NCBI RefSeq assembly: GCF_040712075.1
Contig: NZ_JBFCVL010000009.1
Span: 1-64,000 of the forward strand
Length of the DNA stretch: 64,000 bases
Direction of reading: 5' to 3'
From: Fodinicurvata sp. EGI_FJ10296
GTDB taxonomy: Bacteria; Pseudomonadota; Alphaproteobacteria; DSM-16000; Inquilinaceae
Positions 8,433-17,294 of the stretch are shown here, in pieces. Below the pieces are notes generated by a model that was not told where the DNA came from, made no database searches, and saw only the letters and a program-made list of their open reading frames with translations. How positions within the stretch are numbered: the first letter of the stretch is position 1; each line of letters opens with the position of its first letter. The translations under genes were made by a program, and so were the position numbers.

Positions 8433-9395
8433 CTAGAGTTCCAGGGTGCCGATCAGGGCGCGAACCTGTTCTTCCTCGTTTAGCAGGAAGTCCTCGAACT
8501 CGGCCGTATCGCGCCAGCGCAGGCCAAAGCCGCGCGACGTCATCGCCTCCTGGAATTCCTCGTCGTCATAAATGTCTTCCATGGCTGCCCCCAGCTGGTC
8601 GACGACATCGTCGGGCAGGCCGGCCGGACCGACAAGGCCGCGCCAGGCGCCCAGTTCCAGTTCAAGCCCGGTTTCCTCTTCCAGCGTCGGGATGTCGGGG
8701 AATGCTTCGAGCCGCTCGGATCCGAACACCGCGAGGCCCTTGACCAGCCCGGATTCGATCAGCGACCCGGCTTCGGGGACCGAGCAGGGGACGACGTCGA
8801 AGCCGCCGGCGACCATCTCCTGCAGCGCGGCGGCCGCGCCCTGACCGGAGATCATCCGGACTTCGCTGAGGTCGACGTCCCATTCCTGGAGCAGGGTGGC
8901 CAGTGCGATCGGCCATGACCCGCCGCAGCCGCCGCCGCACGCGATGTCATAGGCGGCCGGATCGGCTTTGATGTCGTCCAGCGCCTGGGTGATCGTGTCC
9001 CATTCGGAGTCCTGACGAACATGGAAACCGGCCGGATCGAAGTTGTACTGGGCGATCGGCGTCATGTTGGCGACGTCGAAATCGCCCTGGCCCATCGGCT
9101 TGTAGTGCGCGAAATTATACGCGATGCCGAGCGTATAGCCGTCGGGTTCGGCTTCGGTCATCGTGGTGAAGCCGATGACGCCGCCGCCCTGGCCCTGGTT
9201 GACGACATTGACCGGCTGGCCGAGGCGCTCTTCCAACTCCGCCGCCAGCAGGCGGCCGGTCGCATCGGTGCCGCCGCCGGCACCGGCGGGGACGATCAGG
9301 GTAATCGGGCGTTCGGGCCACTGGGCGAGTGCGGCGCCGGGCAGGGCGAGAATCAGGGCAACTGCGGACGCCGTAGCGGAGAATGGTATTCTCAT
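8433..9395 (-). CDS. tctC: Tripartite tricarboxylate transporter substrate-binding protein TctC
   Basis: This 320-residue exported protein has a signal peptide at 1-24 ending in GAALA before QWPERPITL. The mature start with PITLIVPAGAGGGTDATGR is the hallmark of TctC/BugT-type receptors, whose loop binds the carboxylate. A strong ribosome binding site (GGGAGGAAACA) precedes the ATG at 9395. A short Gly/Cys-rich loop (CGGGCGGSW) near residue 150 is less common. As first gene of the operon it should set the substrate range of the Tct system. Confidence 0.92.
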   Translation of the reverse strand: MRIPFSATASAVALILALPGAALAQWPERPITLIVPAGAGGGTDATGRLLAAELEERLGQPVNVVNQGQGGGVIGFTTMTEAEPDGYTLGIAYNFAHYKPMGQGDFDVANMTPIAQYNFDPAGFHVRQDSEWDTITQALDDIKADPAAYDIACGGGCGGSWPIALATLLQEWDVDLSEVRMISGQGAAAALQEMVAGGFDVVPCSVPEAGSLIESGLVKGLAVFGSERLEAFPDIPTLEEETGLELELGAWRGLVGPAGLPDDVVDQLGAAMEDIYDDEEFQEAMTSRGFGLRWRDTAEFEDFLLNEEEQVRALIGTLEL

Positions 9396-9410
9396 TGTTT
9401 CCTCCCAAAT

Positions 9411-9430
9411 TGATATTTTGTAATATATCA
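9411..9430. promoter_or_regulatory. AT-rich palindrome upstream of tctC, candidate GntR operator
   Basis: TGATAT at 9411-9416 and ATATCA at 9425-9430 form a perfect 6-bp inverted repeat around an 8-bp AT-rich centre. It lies 16 bp upstream of the tctC start codon, in the promoter region of the seven-gene operon. The GntR-family regulator encoded in that operon is the natural candidate to bind it. That link is inference. Confidence 0.4.
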
Positions 9431-9499
9431 GATACCTGACAGACTTTCGTATGTCAACGCCGGGACCCTCGCAGGTCCGGCCGCCGCCACTCCCTGATC

Positions 9500-9520
9500 G
9501 TCCCCGCCTTGAGCGGGGAC
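9500..9520. repeat. Perfect GC-rich hairpin, 8-bp stem
   Basis: GTCCCCGC at 9500-9507 and GCGGGGAC at 9513-9520 pair perfectly around the loop CTTGA. It lies between the TRAP operon end and the tctC promoter. Its form, GTCCCCGC-loop-GCGGGGAC, resembles short dispersed palindromes common between genes in alphaproteobacteria. It may also help end transcription from the TRAP operon. Confidence 0.5.
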
Positions 9521-9573
9521 CTCGCGCAGCAACTTGCGATCGCGAGACACGAGCAGGCCTCATGCGGCTCGGG

Positions 9574-9595
9574 GCCCCTGATCGGTGTCAGGGGC
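9574..9595 (-). terminator. Hairpin downstream of the TRAP permease gene
   Basis: GCCCCTGA at 9574-9581 and TCAGGGGC at 9588-9595 form a perfect 8-bp stem with a 6-nt loop, about 50 bp after the TRAP permease stop. No T-run follows on the minus strand, so it is a weak candidate for an intrinsic terminator or an mRNA 3'-end stabiliser. Confidence 0.4.
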
Positions 9596-9643
9596 GATCA
9601 GGTGATGGAAATAATCGCAATCCCACCGCCGAGAGGATCAGCG

Positions 9644-11464
9644 TCAGATCAGGAAGATCACACCGAGGCCAGCCGGTATGGCGGCAATGCGCAGCAGCTC
9701 GAACAGGCGCGTGCGCGGACCGCCAATGGCACCGAAACTGACCAGCCACAGGCCGAAAGCGATCTGGATGAACGCCAGCAGCGCGGCGACCGGTGCGTCG
9801 GCGATGCGCAGCAGGTCCTGATTGGCGATGAAGGCCGGCGGCACCAGAAACAGCCCGAGCCCCAGGCGCATGGCGTTGCCGGCGACCGGAAGCCAGGGCG
9901 TCTGCGCGATCCCGGCCGCAATGAAGACATTGCCGCAGACCGGTGGTGTGATTGTGCAGAGCAGCGCGTACCAGAACACGAACAGATGGGCGTAGAGCTC
10001 CGGCACGCCCATGGTGACCAGGGCCGGGGCGGCGACGGCGGCGCAGATGACATAGGCCGCGGTCGTCGGCAGTTCCATGCCCAGAACCAGACTGGCCAGT
10101 GCCGTCAGTGCCAGCGCGGCCCACAGATGGCCGCCCGATGCGCTGAGGATCACCGAGGTCAGCTTGACGCCCAGGCCCGTCATGTTGAAGACGCCGACGA
10201 TGATGCCGGCGCAGATGATAACGGCCGCGATCATCGCCACCTGCTGCGCGGCCGTGATCAGGGCGTTCAGCGTCCGGTCCCACCAACCGCGCAGCGACAC
10301 GCTGCCATCGGCTTCGAACATCAGTGTCACCCAGGTCGCCGCCGTGGCGAAGACGGCCGCGAACTGGAGCGTATAGCTGGTAAAGATCAGCGTGCCGATC
10401 AGGATGCCGAACGGGATCAGGAAGAAGGGCAGCGATACCATGACCACGCGCCAGCCCGGCAGCGCGTCGCGCGAGAGTGCCGGGAGGTCGTGGCGCAGCG
10501 CGTAATTCTGCACGCCCATCCAGGCGGTAACGAAGAACAGCAGCGCCGGCAGCGTGGCGGCGATCATGATTTCGGTATACGGAACGCGCACAAGCTCGGC
10601 CATGACGAACACGCCGGCGCCCATGACCGGCGGCAGGATCTGGCCGCCGGTGCTGGCCACCGCCTCGACCGACGCCGCAAAGGCGCGCGGATAGCCCAGC
10701 CGCTTCATGGCCGGGATGGTGATCATGCCCGTGGTTGCTGTATTCGCGGCCGCGACGCCGGAAATCGTGCCGTAAAAGGCCGAGGACAGGACGGCGACCT
10801 TGGCCGCACCGGCCCGGAAGCGGCCGGCAATCTGGGTCGCGAACGACATGAATCCCTGGCCGGCCTGACCGGCGGAAATGAACCCGCCGAGAATGACGAA
10901 CATCGAGATCGTGTCGACGGATGTGCCGGTCAGAGTGCCCCAGAGACCGCCTTCGGTGATCGTGAGCGTGCCCAGGATATAAGTCGGGGTCAGTCCGGAA
11001 TGGCCGAAATAGCCGGGAATCCACTCGCCGACAAAGGCATAGGCCAGCACCAGGGCGGCCACGATCGGCAGCACCGCCTTGATCGCACGGCGCGCCATTT
11101 CCAGCACCGTGACGATCAGCACAAGGGCGACGGCGATCTGAAACGCGCCGTCCAGCGCGCCATACTGGCGCGTCAGCGCGGGTCTGTCCCAGATGATATA
11201 GGCACATGCCGCCACGCCCAACGCCGCCAGCACATAACCGGAATACCGTTCAAACGCCGCCCGGTCGGCGCGATAGCCGACCAGGAAGATGAACGGCACC
11301 GCCAGTGCCAGATGCAGCGGCCGGGTGACCAGATTGGGGATCAGGCCCGCGAAGGCGTTGTAAAGGTGGAACCCGACCGTCAGGACCGCGAGCATGATCG
11401 CGGCCCCGCCGTAGACGCGCCCGTCCACGGAAACGGTCGGCACCAGAGAGCGTACCGACGACAC
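9644..11464 (-). CDS. TRAP transporter fused permease (DctQM type)
   Basis: This 606-residue membrane protein fuses a short N-terminal four-helix DctQ-like part (about residues 15-145) to a DctM-like large subunit. DctM signatures include FGHSGLTPTYILGTLTITEGGLWGT, SGVAAANTATTGMITIPAMKRLGY, and the GGQILPPVMGAGVFVMAE loop. Fused permeases of this kind typically pair with TAXI-family receptors, and the gene just upstream is one. Transport is sodium- or proton-driven uptake of a carboxylate. The two genes are 11 bp apart and form an operon. Confidence 0.92.
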   Translation of the reverse strand: MSSVRSLVPTVSVDGRVYGGAAIMLAVLTVGFHLYNAFAGLIPNLVTRPLHLALAVPFIFLVGYRADRAAFERYSGYVLAALGVAACAYIIWDRPALTRQYGALDGAFQIAVALVLIVTVLEMARRAIKAVLPIVAALVLAYAFVGEWIPGYFGHSGLTPTYILGTLTITEGGLWGTLTGTSVDTISMFVILGGFISAGQAGQGFMSFATQIAGRFRAGAAKVAVLSSAFYGTISGVAAANTATTGMITIPAMKRLGYPRAFAASVEAVASTGGQILPPVMGAGVFVMAELVRVPYTEIMIAATLPALLFFVTAWMGVQNYALRHDLPALSRDALPGWRVVMVSLPFFLIPFGILIGTLIFTSYTLQFAAVFATAATWVTLMFEADGSVSLRGWWDRTLNALITAAQQVAMIAAVIICAGIIVGVFNMTGLGVKLTSVILSASGGHLWAALALTALASLVLGMELPTTAAYVICAAVAAPALVTMGVPELYAHLFVFWYALLCTITPPVCGNVFIAAGIAQTPWLPVAGNAMRLGLGLFLVPPAFIANQDLLRIADAPVAALLAFIQIAFGLWLVSFGAIGGPRTRLFELLRIAAIPAGLGVIFLI

Positions 11465-11475
11465 TTAGATCAGGC

Positions 11476-12453
11476 TCACTTCATGCTGTCGGGGATGTCG
11501 ACGCCCTGTTCCTCGTAGAAGGCGAGGACGCCGGGATGAATGGGTGCCTGAAGCTGTGTGACGAGTTCCGGCGCGACACCGGCCCACCACGGGTTTTCCT
11601 CGGCCAGGTCTTCACGCTGCTCCCAGAACTGCTCGACCAGGAACAACGCGGTTTCGTCGTCGATATTGGTGCCATAGCCGCCGACCGGAACGCCCATCGT
11701 GGCCACGTCCTCGTCGACTCCGGCATAGGTGCCCCCGGCAATGGTCAATTCGCCCGCCGCCGGATTTTCCTCGATGATGGCGGCGCGTTCCTCATCGCTG
11801 AAGCTGAGGATCCGGATGTCCAGCGTCGAGGCCAGTTCCTGGACCTGCGGTGTGGGGTGAGAACTGCAGGTGGCATAGCCGTCGGCCTGCTGGTTGCGCA
11901 AGGCGTTGGGGGCGCCGGAGAGTTCCATTTCCGGGGTGTCGATGCTGTCGGTAAGACCGAGTACGTCGAAGATCGCCGCCGTCTGGCCGGCGCAGAACGT
12001 TCCCGTGCCGCCGGCGATGAAGGTCGAGCCTTCCAGATCGGCCACGGAATGGATGTCGCTGTCGGCCCGCACCACGAAATGGATGGTGATGAAGGGCATC
12101 GGGAACAGCGTCCGGATGCCATCGTAATCGCCGCTGGTGAACGGCTCTTCGCCCGCCCAGGCGTCGAGCAGCAGGTTCGGCGGTGTCGTGAAGAAGAAGG
12201 CGCCCGGGCGGCGGCCGGCTTCGGTCACGTTCTGAACGGAACCCTGGCTTTCCTCGACCGTCGGCAGGATGTCGCCGTCGCTGGCCGAGCGCAGCATTTC
12301 GCCGAGCTGAACCGTCATCGCGTAATAGGACGAGGTCGAAGACGCCGATTTCAGCGTCAGCCGGGTCTGTGCTTCGGCCGACGGGGCTGTGAGCGCCGTG
12401 GCTCCGAAAGCCGCCGCGATGGCGACGGCCGATACGGCGAGTGATCTGGTCAT
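11476..12453 (-). CDS. TAXI-family TRAP transporter solute receptor
   Basis: This 325-residue exported protein has a signal peptide at 1-28 (ends TAPSAEAQ). TAXI features include the N-terminal strand RLTLKSASSTSSYYAMTVQLGEML, the QGSVQNV segment, and HPTPQVQEL further on. The ATG at 12453 is preceded by GGGAGGGC. It delivers substrate to the fused permease encoded downstream. TAXI receptors are known for glutamate-like and dicarboxylate ligands, but the ligand here cannot be read from sequence. Confidence 0.9.
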   Translation of the reverse strand: MTRSLAVSAVAIAAAFGATALTAPSAEAQTRLTLKSASSTSSYYAMTVQLGEMLRSASDGDILPTVEESQGSVQNVTEAGRRPGAFFFTTPPNLLLDAWAGEEPFTSGDYDGIRTLFPMPFITIHFVVRADSDIHSVADLEGSTFIAGGTGTFCAGQTAAIFDVLGLTDSIDTPEMELSGAPNALRNQQADGYATCSSHPTPQVQELASTLDIRILSFSDEERAAIIEENPAAGELTIAGGTYAGVDEDVATMGVPVGGYGTNIDDETALFLVEQFWEQREDLAEENPWWAGVAPELVTQLQAPIHPGVLAFYEEQGVDIPDSMK

Positions 12454-12655
12454 GGGTGATGCCCTCCCGAGTGTGGCCCGATTACGGTCCGCCAATGGTC
12501 CGATTCCGGGCGTCCCTGATGTTCCGGCCGCGCGGCCGACGGCGCAAGGCCTAGCACACCCCCACACTCGGCCGGAAGGGCTTTCCCGCGCTTCTCGGCC
12601 AGGGTGGGTTTCAGAAAGCTTTTTCTGACGGCCCGGGACGGGCTATAAGCCCCTG

Positions 12656-13798
12656 ATGACAATTTACTCCCGAATGGGTTCCCGAATGCGCCCCTGGCCG
12701 GATTCCGGAGTCGGCAACGCGCTCAGGCAGATCGTCGCCGTGGCCGGCGGATTGGCGGGCGGGACGGTCTGGTGGCTGCTGTCTTTGCCGCTACCCTGGA
12801 TGGTTGGATCAATGGTTGGTGGAACCTTGATCGGTCTGTTGCCCATGCGCCCGATGGTCGGTCGTCACTGGCGGTCGGCCATGATGATCGCGGTCGGCAT
12901 CATCGTCGGCAGTGCCGTCCCCGCCAATTTTCTCGATGCCATCAGCGGCTGGCACATTTCACTGGCCATGATCGCTGCCTATACGGTCACGGTCATGATC
13001 GTCGGCACGCTGCTTCTGCGGCGGTTCGCGGGCTATGACGCCGTGTCGTCCTATTGCATGGCGGCGCCGGGCGGGTTCATGGAAATGGTGCTGATCGGAA
13101 CGGCCATGGGCGCCGATCCGAACAGGATCGCCCTGGTGCACAGTGTCCGGATGCTCTTTGTCGTCCTGATCGTGCCGCCATTGATGGTCACGAGCGGCCC
13201 CGAACCGGGCGCCGGTTCAATGACGGGGATAGCCGGGGGGATGGCGGGAGGTGCCGGCGGTGAGGGCGCGATCGGGATCCAGGACGTCCTCGTGCTCGCC
13301 GGCTGTGTGGCGGGGGCGTTGATCGGCCGCCGCCTGCGGGTTCCCGGTGCCTTGATGGTCGTCCCGATGATGCTCACCGGGACTGCCTATCTGACCGGTC
13401 TGACCGATGCCCATTTGCCCCCGTGGGCGCTGGTCGTCGCCCAGGTCGTCGTCGGCACTTCGATGGGATGCGGCATCGCCCTGCTTCGGCCGTCGACCAT
13501 GCTCAAGGCCCTGATGTTCGGCACGGTCCTGGTCAGCGTCTTCCTTGTGTTTAGTGCCGGCTTCGCCGCGGCCCTGAGCATGATCACGGGGCTGCCGATC
13601 AATCTCGCGTTCCTGCTGTTCGCGCCCGGCGGCGCGCCCGAGATGAGCCTGATTGCGCTTTCGCTCGGCATGGAGCCGGCCATGGTCGCCAGCCACCATA
13701 TCTTCCGGCTGTTGCTGGTGGTGTCGCTGGCGCCGGTGGTCGGCCGGATGCTGAGACGAAGGGCCGAAGGCGGCGACCCCGAACGCGCGGCCCCCTGA
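12656..13798 (+). CDS. AbrB-family membrane protein (putative transporter)
   Basis: The 380-residue product has about ten hydrophobic segments and two related halves, as in the AbrB/AidB-regulator membrane family. Matching loops are LPWMVGSMVGG (about 46-57) in the first half and LRVPGALMVVPMMLTG in the second. Both halves contain a conserved APGG element (MAAPGGFMEM and FAPGGAPEMSLI). The family's function is poorly defined; export or uptake of organic anions is suspected. The gene is divergent from the TAXI receptor, with about 200 bp of shared promoter DNA. A Gly/Met-rich linker of about 25 residues separates the halves. The stop codon lies within a 14-bp tandem duplication. Confidence 0.82.
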   Translation: MTIYSRMGSRMRPWPDSGVGNALRQIVAVAGGLAGGTVWWLLSLPLPWMVGSMVGGTLIGLLPMRPMVGRHWRSAMMIAVGIIVGSAVPANFLDAISGWHISLAMIAAYTVTVMIVGTLLLRRFAGYDAVSSYCMAAPGGFMEMVLIGTAMGADPNRIALVHSVRMLFVVLIVPPLMVTSGPEPGAGSMTGIAGGMAGGAGGEGAIGIQDVLVLAGCVAGALIGRRLRVPGALMVVPMMLTGTAYLTGLTDAHLPPWALVVAQVVVGTSMGCGIALLRPSTMLKALMFGTVLVSVFLVFSAGFAAALSMITGLPINLAFLLFAPGGAPEMSLIALSLGMEPAMVASHHIFRLLLVVSLAPVVGRMLRRRAEGGDPERAAP

Positions 13799-13823
13799 AC
13801 GCCCGAACGTGAACGCCCGAACG
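13796..13823. repeat. Exact 14-bp tandem duplication including the stop codon
   Basis: TGAACGCCCGAACG occurs twice head to tail (13796-13809 and 13810-13823), with a partial third unit beginning at 13824. The first TGA is the stop codon of the AbrB-family gene. It looks like a recent slippage or duplication event. Confidence 0.85.
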
Positions 13824-13847
13824 TGAATACGCGTCACGAGGGTCCGG

Positions 13848-14471
13848 TCAGGCCGCTTCCAGAATGCAGAGCTGGCACCGATAGCCGGCCTTTTCGTGAT
13901 ACGGCGAGTCCTTGATTTCGCGCACGCGCATCAGCCCCTGACGCTCCAGCTTGCGCAGATGATTGAGATAGCCGTCCTTGTCCCAGACCTTTTCGTGCAC
14001 GGTGACGACGACCGGTGCACCGGGCTTGGTGATGCGCAGCAATTCGTCGATCGCGTCCGGGCCGACATGGCCGCTGGTAAAGGTGCCGACACAGATCACG
14101 CCATCATATGTGTTGTCGGCGAAACCAAGGCGCTGGGTCATATCGGCGACCGAAAGGGTGCGATAGACCGATTTCTTTGCCGCGACGTCGAGCATTTCGG
14201 CCGACAGATCGATGCCGTCGATCGTCATCAGTCCGCGGCGGTGCAGTTCCTCCCCGGCCAGCCCCGTGCCGCAGCCGGCGTCGAGCACGACCCCGTCGAA
14301 GGAGACCAGCTCGGCCAGCTCGGACGCCGCCAGTCCGGGCGCGACATAGCCGAACTCGTTTGCCGTGTCGCGATCATAACTTTCGGCCCAGTCGGCATAC
14401 ACATCGCGGGTCTTGTCGGGATCGCCGTCCAGCGAATAGGCGCGGCGCAATAGCGGGTTTTCTTCGGCCAT
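13848..14471 (-). CDS. Class I SAM-dependent methyltransferase
   Basis: This 207-residue protein has SAM-binding motif I as VVLDAGCGTGLAGEEL near residue 62, the acidic motif II DGIDLSAEML, and a post-motif LLRITKPGAPVVVTVHE. AGGAGG sits just upstream of the ATG at 14471, deciding the start. The N-terminal region DKTRDVYADWAESYDRDTAN resembles small-molecule methyltransferases of the methyltransf_11/25 group. The substrate is unknown. It is convergent with the AbrB-family gene and divergent from the cytochrome b561 gene. Confidence 0.85.
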   Translation of the reverse strand: MAEENPLLRRAYSLDGDPDKTRDVYADWAESYDRDTANEFGYVAPGLAASELAELVSFDGVVLDAGCGTGLAGEELHRRGLMTIDGIDLSAEMLDVAAKKSVYRTLSVADMTQRLGFADNTYDGVICVGTFTSGHVGPDAIDELLRITKPGAPVVVTVHEKVWDKDGYLNHLRKLERQGLMRVREIKDSPYHEKAGYRCQLCILEAA

Positions 14472-14628
14472 TCGGTGTGGCCTCCTGATAGTGTTCGATG
14501 GATTGCGAACCATGATCATACGGGAGTTGCCCCCCATCTGGCAAATCCGGGCCAATGGGGGATGCTGCCCGTGACCGGCGGGCCGGTGACGGACCGATGG
14601 CCGGGGTAATGGACGGAGGGGGGATGGC

Positions 14629-15231
14629 ATGGCGAGAATCAATGAGAGCAAAAAAGCCGGGCGCGGTTATGGCACTGTGGCGCGGCTGTTTCACTGGGCT
14701 ACGGTGCTGCTGGTCCTCGTGATGTTGGCGGCCGGCATCGCCATGACCAGCGAGGGGTTCGAGGCGATCGGTGACCCTCTGTTCATCCTGCACAAGAACC
14801 TCGGCGTTATCATTTTCTTCCTGGTCGTCGCCCGCCTGATCTGGCGTCTGACGCATCGGCCGGATCCGCTGCCGGACAGCCTGACGCCGCTGGAACGCCG
14901 GGTCGCCGGCGCCAGCCACGCCGCGCTCTATGCCCTGATGCTGACCATGACCGTGACCGGCTATTTCCGTGTCGTCGGGGGCGGGTTTCCGATCGAGTTG
15001 CTGGATGCGCTTGGCATCCCGCCGCTCGTCTCGCCGTCCACCACGCCCGGCATGGAGGATTTCGCAACGACGCTGTCCGTGATCCACAAGGTCACAGCTT
15101 TTGTGTTCGTGGCGGTGATCGCCGCCCATGTCACGGCCGCGCTGAACCACGCGCTGATCCTGCGCAACGGCGTTTTCCGGCGCATCTGGCCGCCGGTCGC
15201 GCCGCGCGGGAACGATCGTGGCGGCGTCTGA
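14629..15231 (+). CDS. Cytochrome b561
   Basis: The 200-residue membrane protein has four predicted helices and the histidines expected for two b hemes: H22 (RLFHWATV), H54 (LHKNLGV), H96 (ASHAALY), H152 (IHKVTAF) and H166 (AAHVTAAL). It belongs to the bacterial CybB group that transfers electrons from quinol, including superoxide:quinone activity in E. coli CybB. GGAGGGGGG precedes the ATG. It stands alone between a methyltransferase and small membrane-protein genes. Confidence 0.9.
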   Translation: MARINESKKAGRGYGTVARLFHWATVLLVLVMLAAGIAMTSEGFEAIGDPLFILHKNLGVIIFFLVVARLIWRLTHRPDPLPDSLTPLERRVAGASHAALYALMLTMTVTGYFRVVGGGFPIELLDALGIPPLVSPSTTPGMEDFATTLSVIHKVTAFVFVAVIAAHVTAALNHALILRNGVFRRIWPPVAPRGNDRGGV

Positions 15232-15431
15232 GTTATCAATCAGCGGGAAGGCGTCGGGCGCGGGGTTTCCGGGTAGCCATTTGTGGGATCCTTGATAATT
15301 CACCGGCGCTTCCCACTCTACTGCTGCACTGTCACATGGTTATTGGAGCCTGTGGATACCGGGGCATTGGTCGCCGGTACCGATACCGCTGCAGCGATCT
15401 GCACGCGGCGAACCAGTTCTTGGAGTCCCTC

Positions 15432-15590
15432 ATGGATATTGTCCGCATTATCTTCGCTATCCTGCTGCCGCCGGTCGGCGTCTTTCTTCAGGTCGGCATT
15501 GGCCCGCAATTCTGGATCAATATCCTGCTGACGCTGCTGGGCTACATTCCCGGTATCGTGCACGCCGTCTACATCATCGCAAAACGCTGA
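15432..15590 (+). CDS. Pmp3/YqaE-family small membrane peptide
   Basis: This 52-residue peptide has two hydrophobic helices joined by a short loop. It shows the Pmp3 pattern: AILLPPVGVFLQVG in the first helix, then INILLTLLGYIPGIVHAVYII. Members are stress-induced plasma-membrane proteolipids thought to adjust membrane potential. The ATG at 15432 follows TGGAGT; a longer frame from 15336 is not family-like. The DUF4112 gene follows 20 bp later, so the two may be co-transcribed. Confidence 0.9.
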   Translation: MDIVRIIFAILLPPVGVFLQVGIGPQFWINILLTLLGYIPGIVHAVYIIAKR

Positions 15591-15610
15591 AACTGGCGAT
15601 AGCTGACGCG

Positions 15611-16024
15611 ATGCCAGAGATCGTGACCGGCGATTTGACGCGGGACGTATCCGGGGGCGTGCCTCCGGGCCTGTCCGTGGACGAGGCGCGCCGTCTTCGC
15701 CGCCTGCAGTCGCTTGCGCGCGTAATGGATTCCGCCGTTTCTGTTCCGGGAACGCGCTGGCGTGTCGGGCTCGACCCGATCATCGGCCTGGTACCCGGAA
15801 TCGGCGACGCCGCCGGACTGGCGGTGTCGGCCTATGGATTGATCGAAGCGCGCCGGCTTGGCATTCCGAAATCGCTGATGCTGCGCATGATGGCCAATAT
15901 CGGTATCGATGCGGCCGTCGGTGCCATCCCACTGTTCGGCGACTTGTTCGACGCCGGGTTCAAGGCGAATATCCGCAACCTGCGCCTGATCGAGCGCCAT
16001 CTCGACCGCCGTTCGGCGCGGTAG
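15611..16024 (+). CDS. DUF4112 domain protein
   Basis: This 137-residue protein carries the DUF4112 core: LARVMDSAVSVPGTRWRVGLDPIIGLVPGIGDAAG at about 36-70, then SLMLRMMANIGIDAAVGAIPLFGDLFDAGFKAN at about 88-120. The two Gly/Pro-rich segments are probably re-entrant or amphipathic membrane elements. Function is unknown. It follows the Pmp3 peptide gene by 20 bp, hinting at a shared role in membrane stress. Confidence 0.88.
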   Translation: MPEIVTGDLTRDVSGGVPPGLSVDEARRLRRLQSLARVMDSAVSVPGTRWRVGLDPIIGLVPGIGDAAGLAVSAYGLIEARRLGIPKSLMLRMMANIGIDAAVGAIPLFGDLFDAGFKANIRNLRLIERHLDRRSAR

Positions 16025-16208
16025 GGAACGGCTGTCACCCAATACCTGGCCGGAAAGTATACCATACCCGCTCTGAAATTGCCGCCGAACCATCGGCGTC
16101 CAACGGAACCATGCACTGCCCGAGATCGTTCGCGTCGCAACGCGGCCGGATCGGACCGGGGCTGGGGCCGGGCGCATTCGCCACGGCGACATGGGGGGCA
16201 CCCGGATA

Positions 16209-17294
16209 ATGACGAATGGCGTCGATTTGATCTCGTTGGCGACGGCGGTTCCACAGCACGCCTTGGTGCAGGCCGAGGTCGCGGATGCCGCACAGGCCGT
16301 CTTCGGGCGGCGCATGCATGGATATGACCGGTTGGCACGGGTATTCGAAAGCGCCGGGATCGAATGCCGGTACGGCATTCGGCCAAAAGATTGGTATCTC
16401 GAAGAACGAGGGTGGCACGAGCGGACGGCGGCCTATACCGCCGGCGCAACGGACCTTCTGGTCACCGTTGCGAACCGCGCATTGGCTAAGGCCGGTCTGG
16501 CGGGCGCGGATGTCGATACGGTCGTACTTGTATCGTCCACCGGCATTGCCACGCCCAGTCTCGAAGCGCGCATTGCCCCGTCGGTCGGCTTCCGTCCCGA
16601 TGTACGGCGTGTCCCCGTCTTCGGGCTTGGCTGTGCGGGCGGCGTCACCGGTCTGGCCCTGGCATCGCGGCTTGCGGCCGTGCCGGCGGGCGGCACCGTT
16701 TTGCTGCTGGTTGTCGAAATCTGCACGCTGGCCTTCCGGCTGGACCAGTTGACGAAAGCCAACATTGTCGCAACGGCGTTGTTTGGCGACGGTGCGGCTG
16801 CCTGCGTTTTGCGGGCGGGCGATAAGGGGGCCAGTGGCGGGGGTTCCGGCGGACATCCGGTTCTGGCGCGGGTGACCGGCAGTGGCGAACATCTGTGGCC
16901 GAATACGCTCGATATCATGGGCTGGCGTGTGGACGATCAGGGGTTCGGCGTCATCTTCGACCGGTCGATACCGCCGTTCGTCGAGGAGCATGCCGCAGCC
17001 GCCGTCGATGCCATCTTCAGCCAGGCCGGCACCGATCGCGGAGCGGTCGGCCGCATACTGTGTCATCCCGGCGGCGCCAAGGTGGTCGAGTCAATCGAGC
17101 ACGCCCTGGCGCTCGGCGCGGGATCGCTGGACCATGAGCGCACGGTGCTTCGCGACTTTGGCAACATGTCGGCCGCGACGGTGCTGTTCGTGCTGGAGCG
17201 CGCGCTACAGGCGGGCTTGCCCCACCGCTCAGCCCTTTTTGCGCTCGGTCCGGGTTTCACGGCGAGCGGCGTAACCCTGGCCGGACCGCAATGA
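16209..17294 (+). CDS. Type III polyketide synthase (chalcone/stilbene synthase family)
   Basis: This 361-residue protein has the complete catalytic triad of type III PKS enzymes: C142 in FGLGCAGG, H286 in CHPGGAKV and N319 in DFGNMSAAT. A GPGF motif (LGPGFTASG) closes the active site near the end. Such bacterial enzymes extend fatty acyl-CoA or other starters with malonyl-CoA to alkylpyrones, alkylresorcinols or similar aromatics. The start is placed at the ATG at 16209, which follows a GGGGGG tract and gives a family-like N-terminus; an ATG at 16191 is possible. Its last codons overlap the next gene (ATGA), which encodes an ICMT-like methyltransferase. Methylation of the polyketide product is therefore likely. 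Confidence 0.92.
   Translation: MTNGVDLISLATAVPQHALVQAEVADAAQAVFGRRMHGYDRLARVFESAGIECRYGIRPKDWYLEERGWHERTAAYTAGATDLLVTVANRALAKAGLAGADVDTVVLVSSTGIATPSLEARIAPSVGFRPDVRRVPVFGLGCAGGVTGLALASRLAAVPAGGTVLLLVVEICTLAFRLDQLTKANIVATALFGDGAAACVLRAGDKGASGGGSGGHPVLARVTGSGEHLWPNTLDIMGWRVDDQGFGVIFDRSIPPFVEEHAAAAVDAIFSQAGTDRGAVGRILCHPGGAKVVESIEHALALGAGSLDHERTVLRDFGNMSAATVLFVLERALQAGLPHRSALFALGPGFTASGVTLAGPQ

Noticed and set aside
9509-11518. A very long plus-strand open frame (669 codons) opposite the TRAP permease gene
   Set aside because: Its predicted protein is Asp/Arg/Gln-rich low complexity, typical of the antisense of GC-rich coding DNA. The minus strand encodes a clear TRAP permease with all family motifs.
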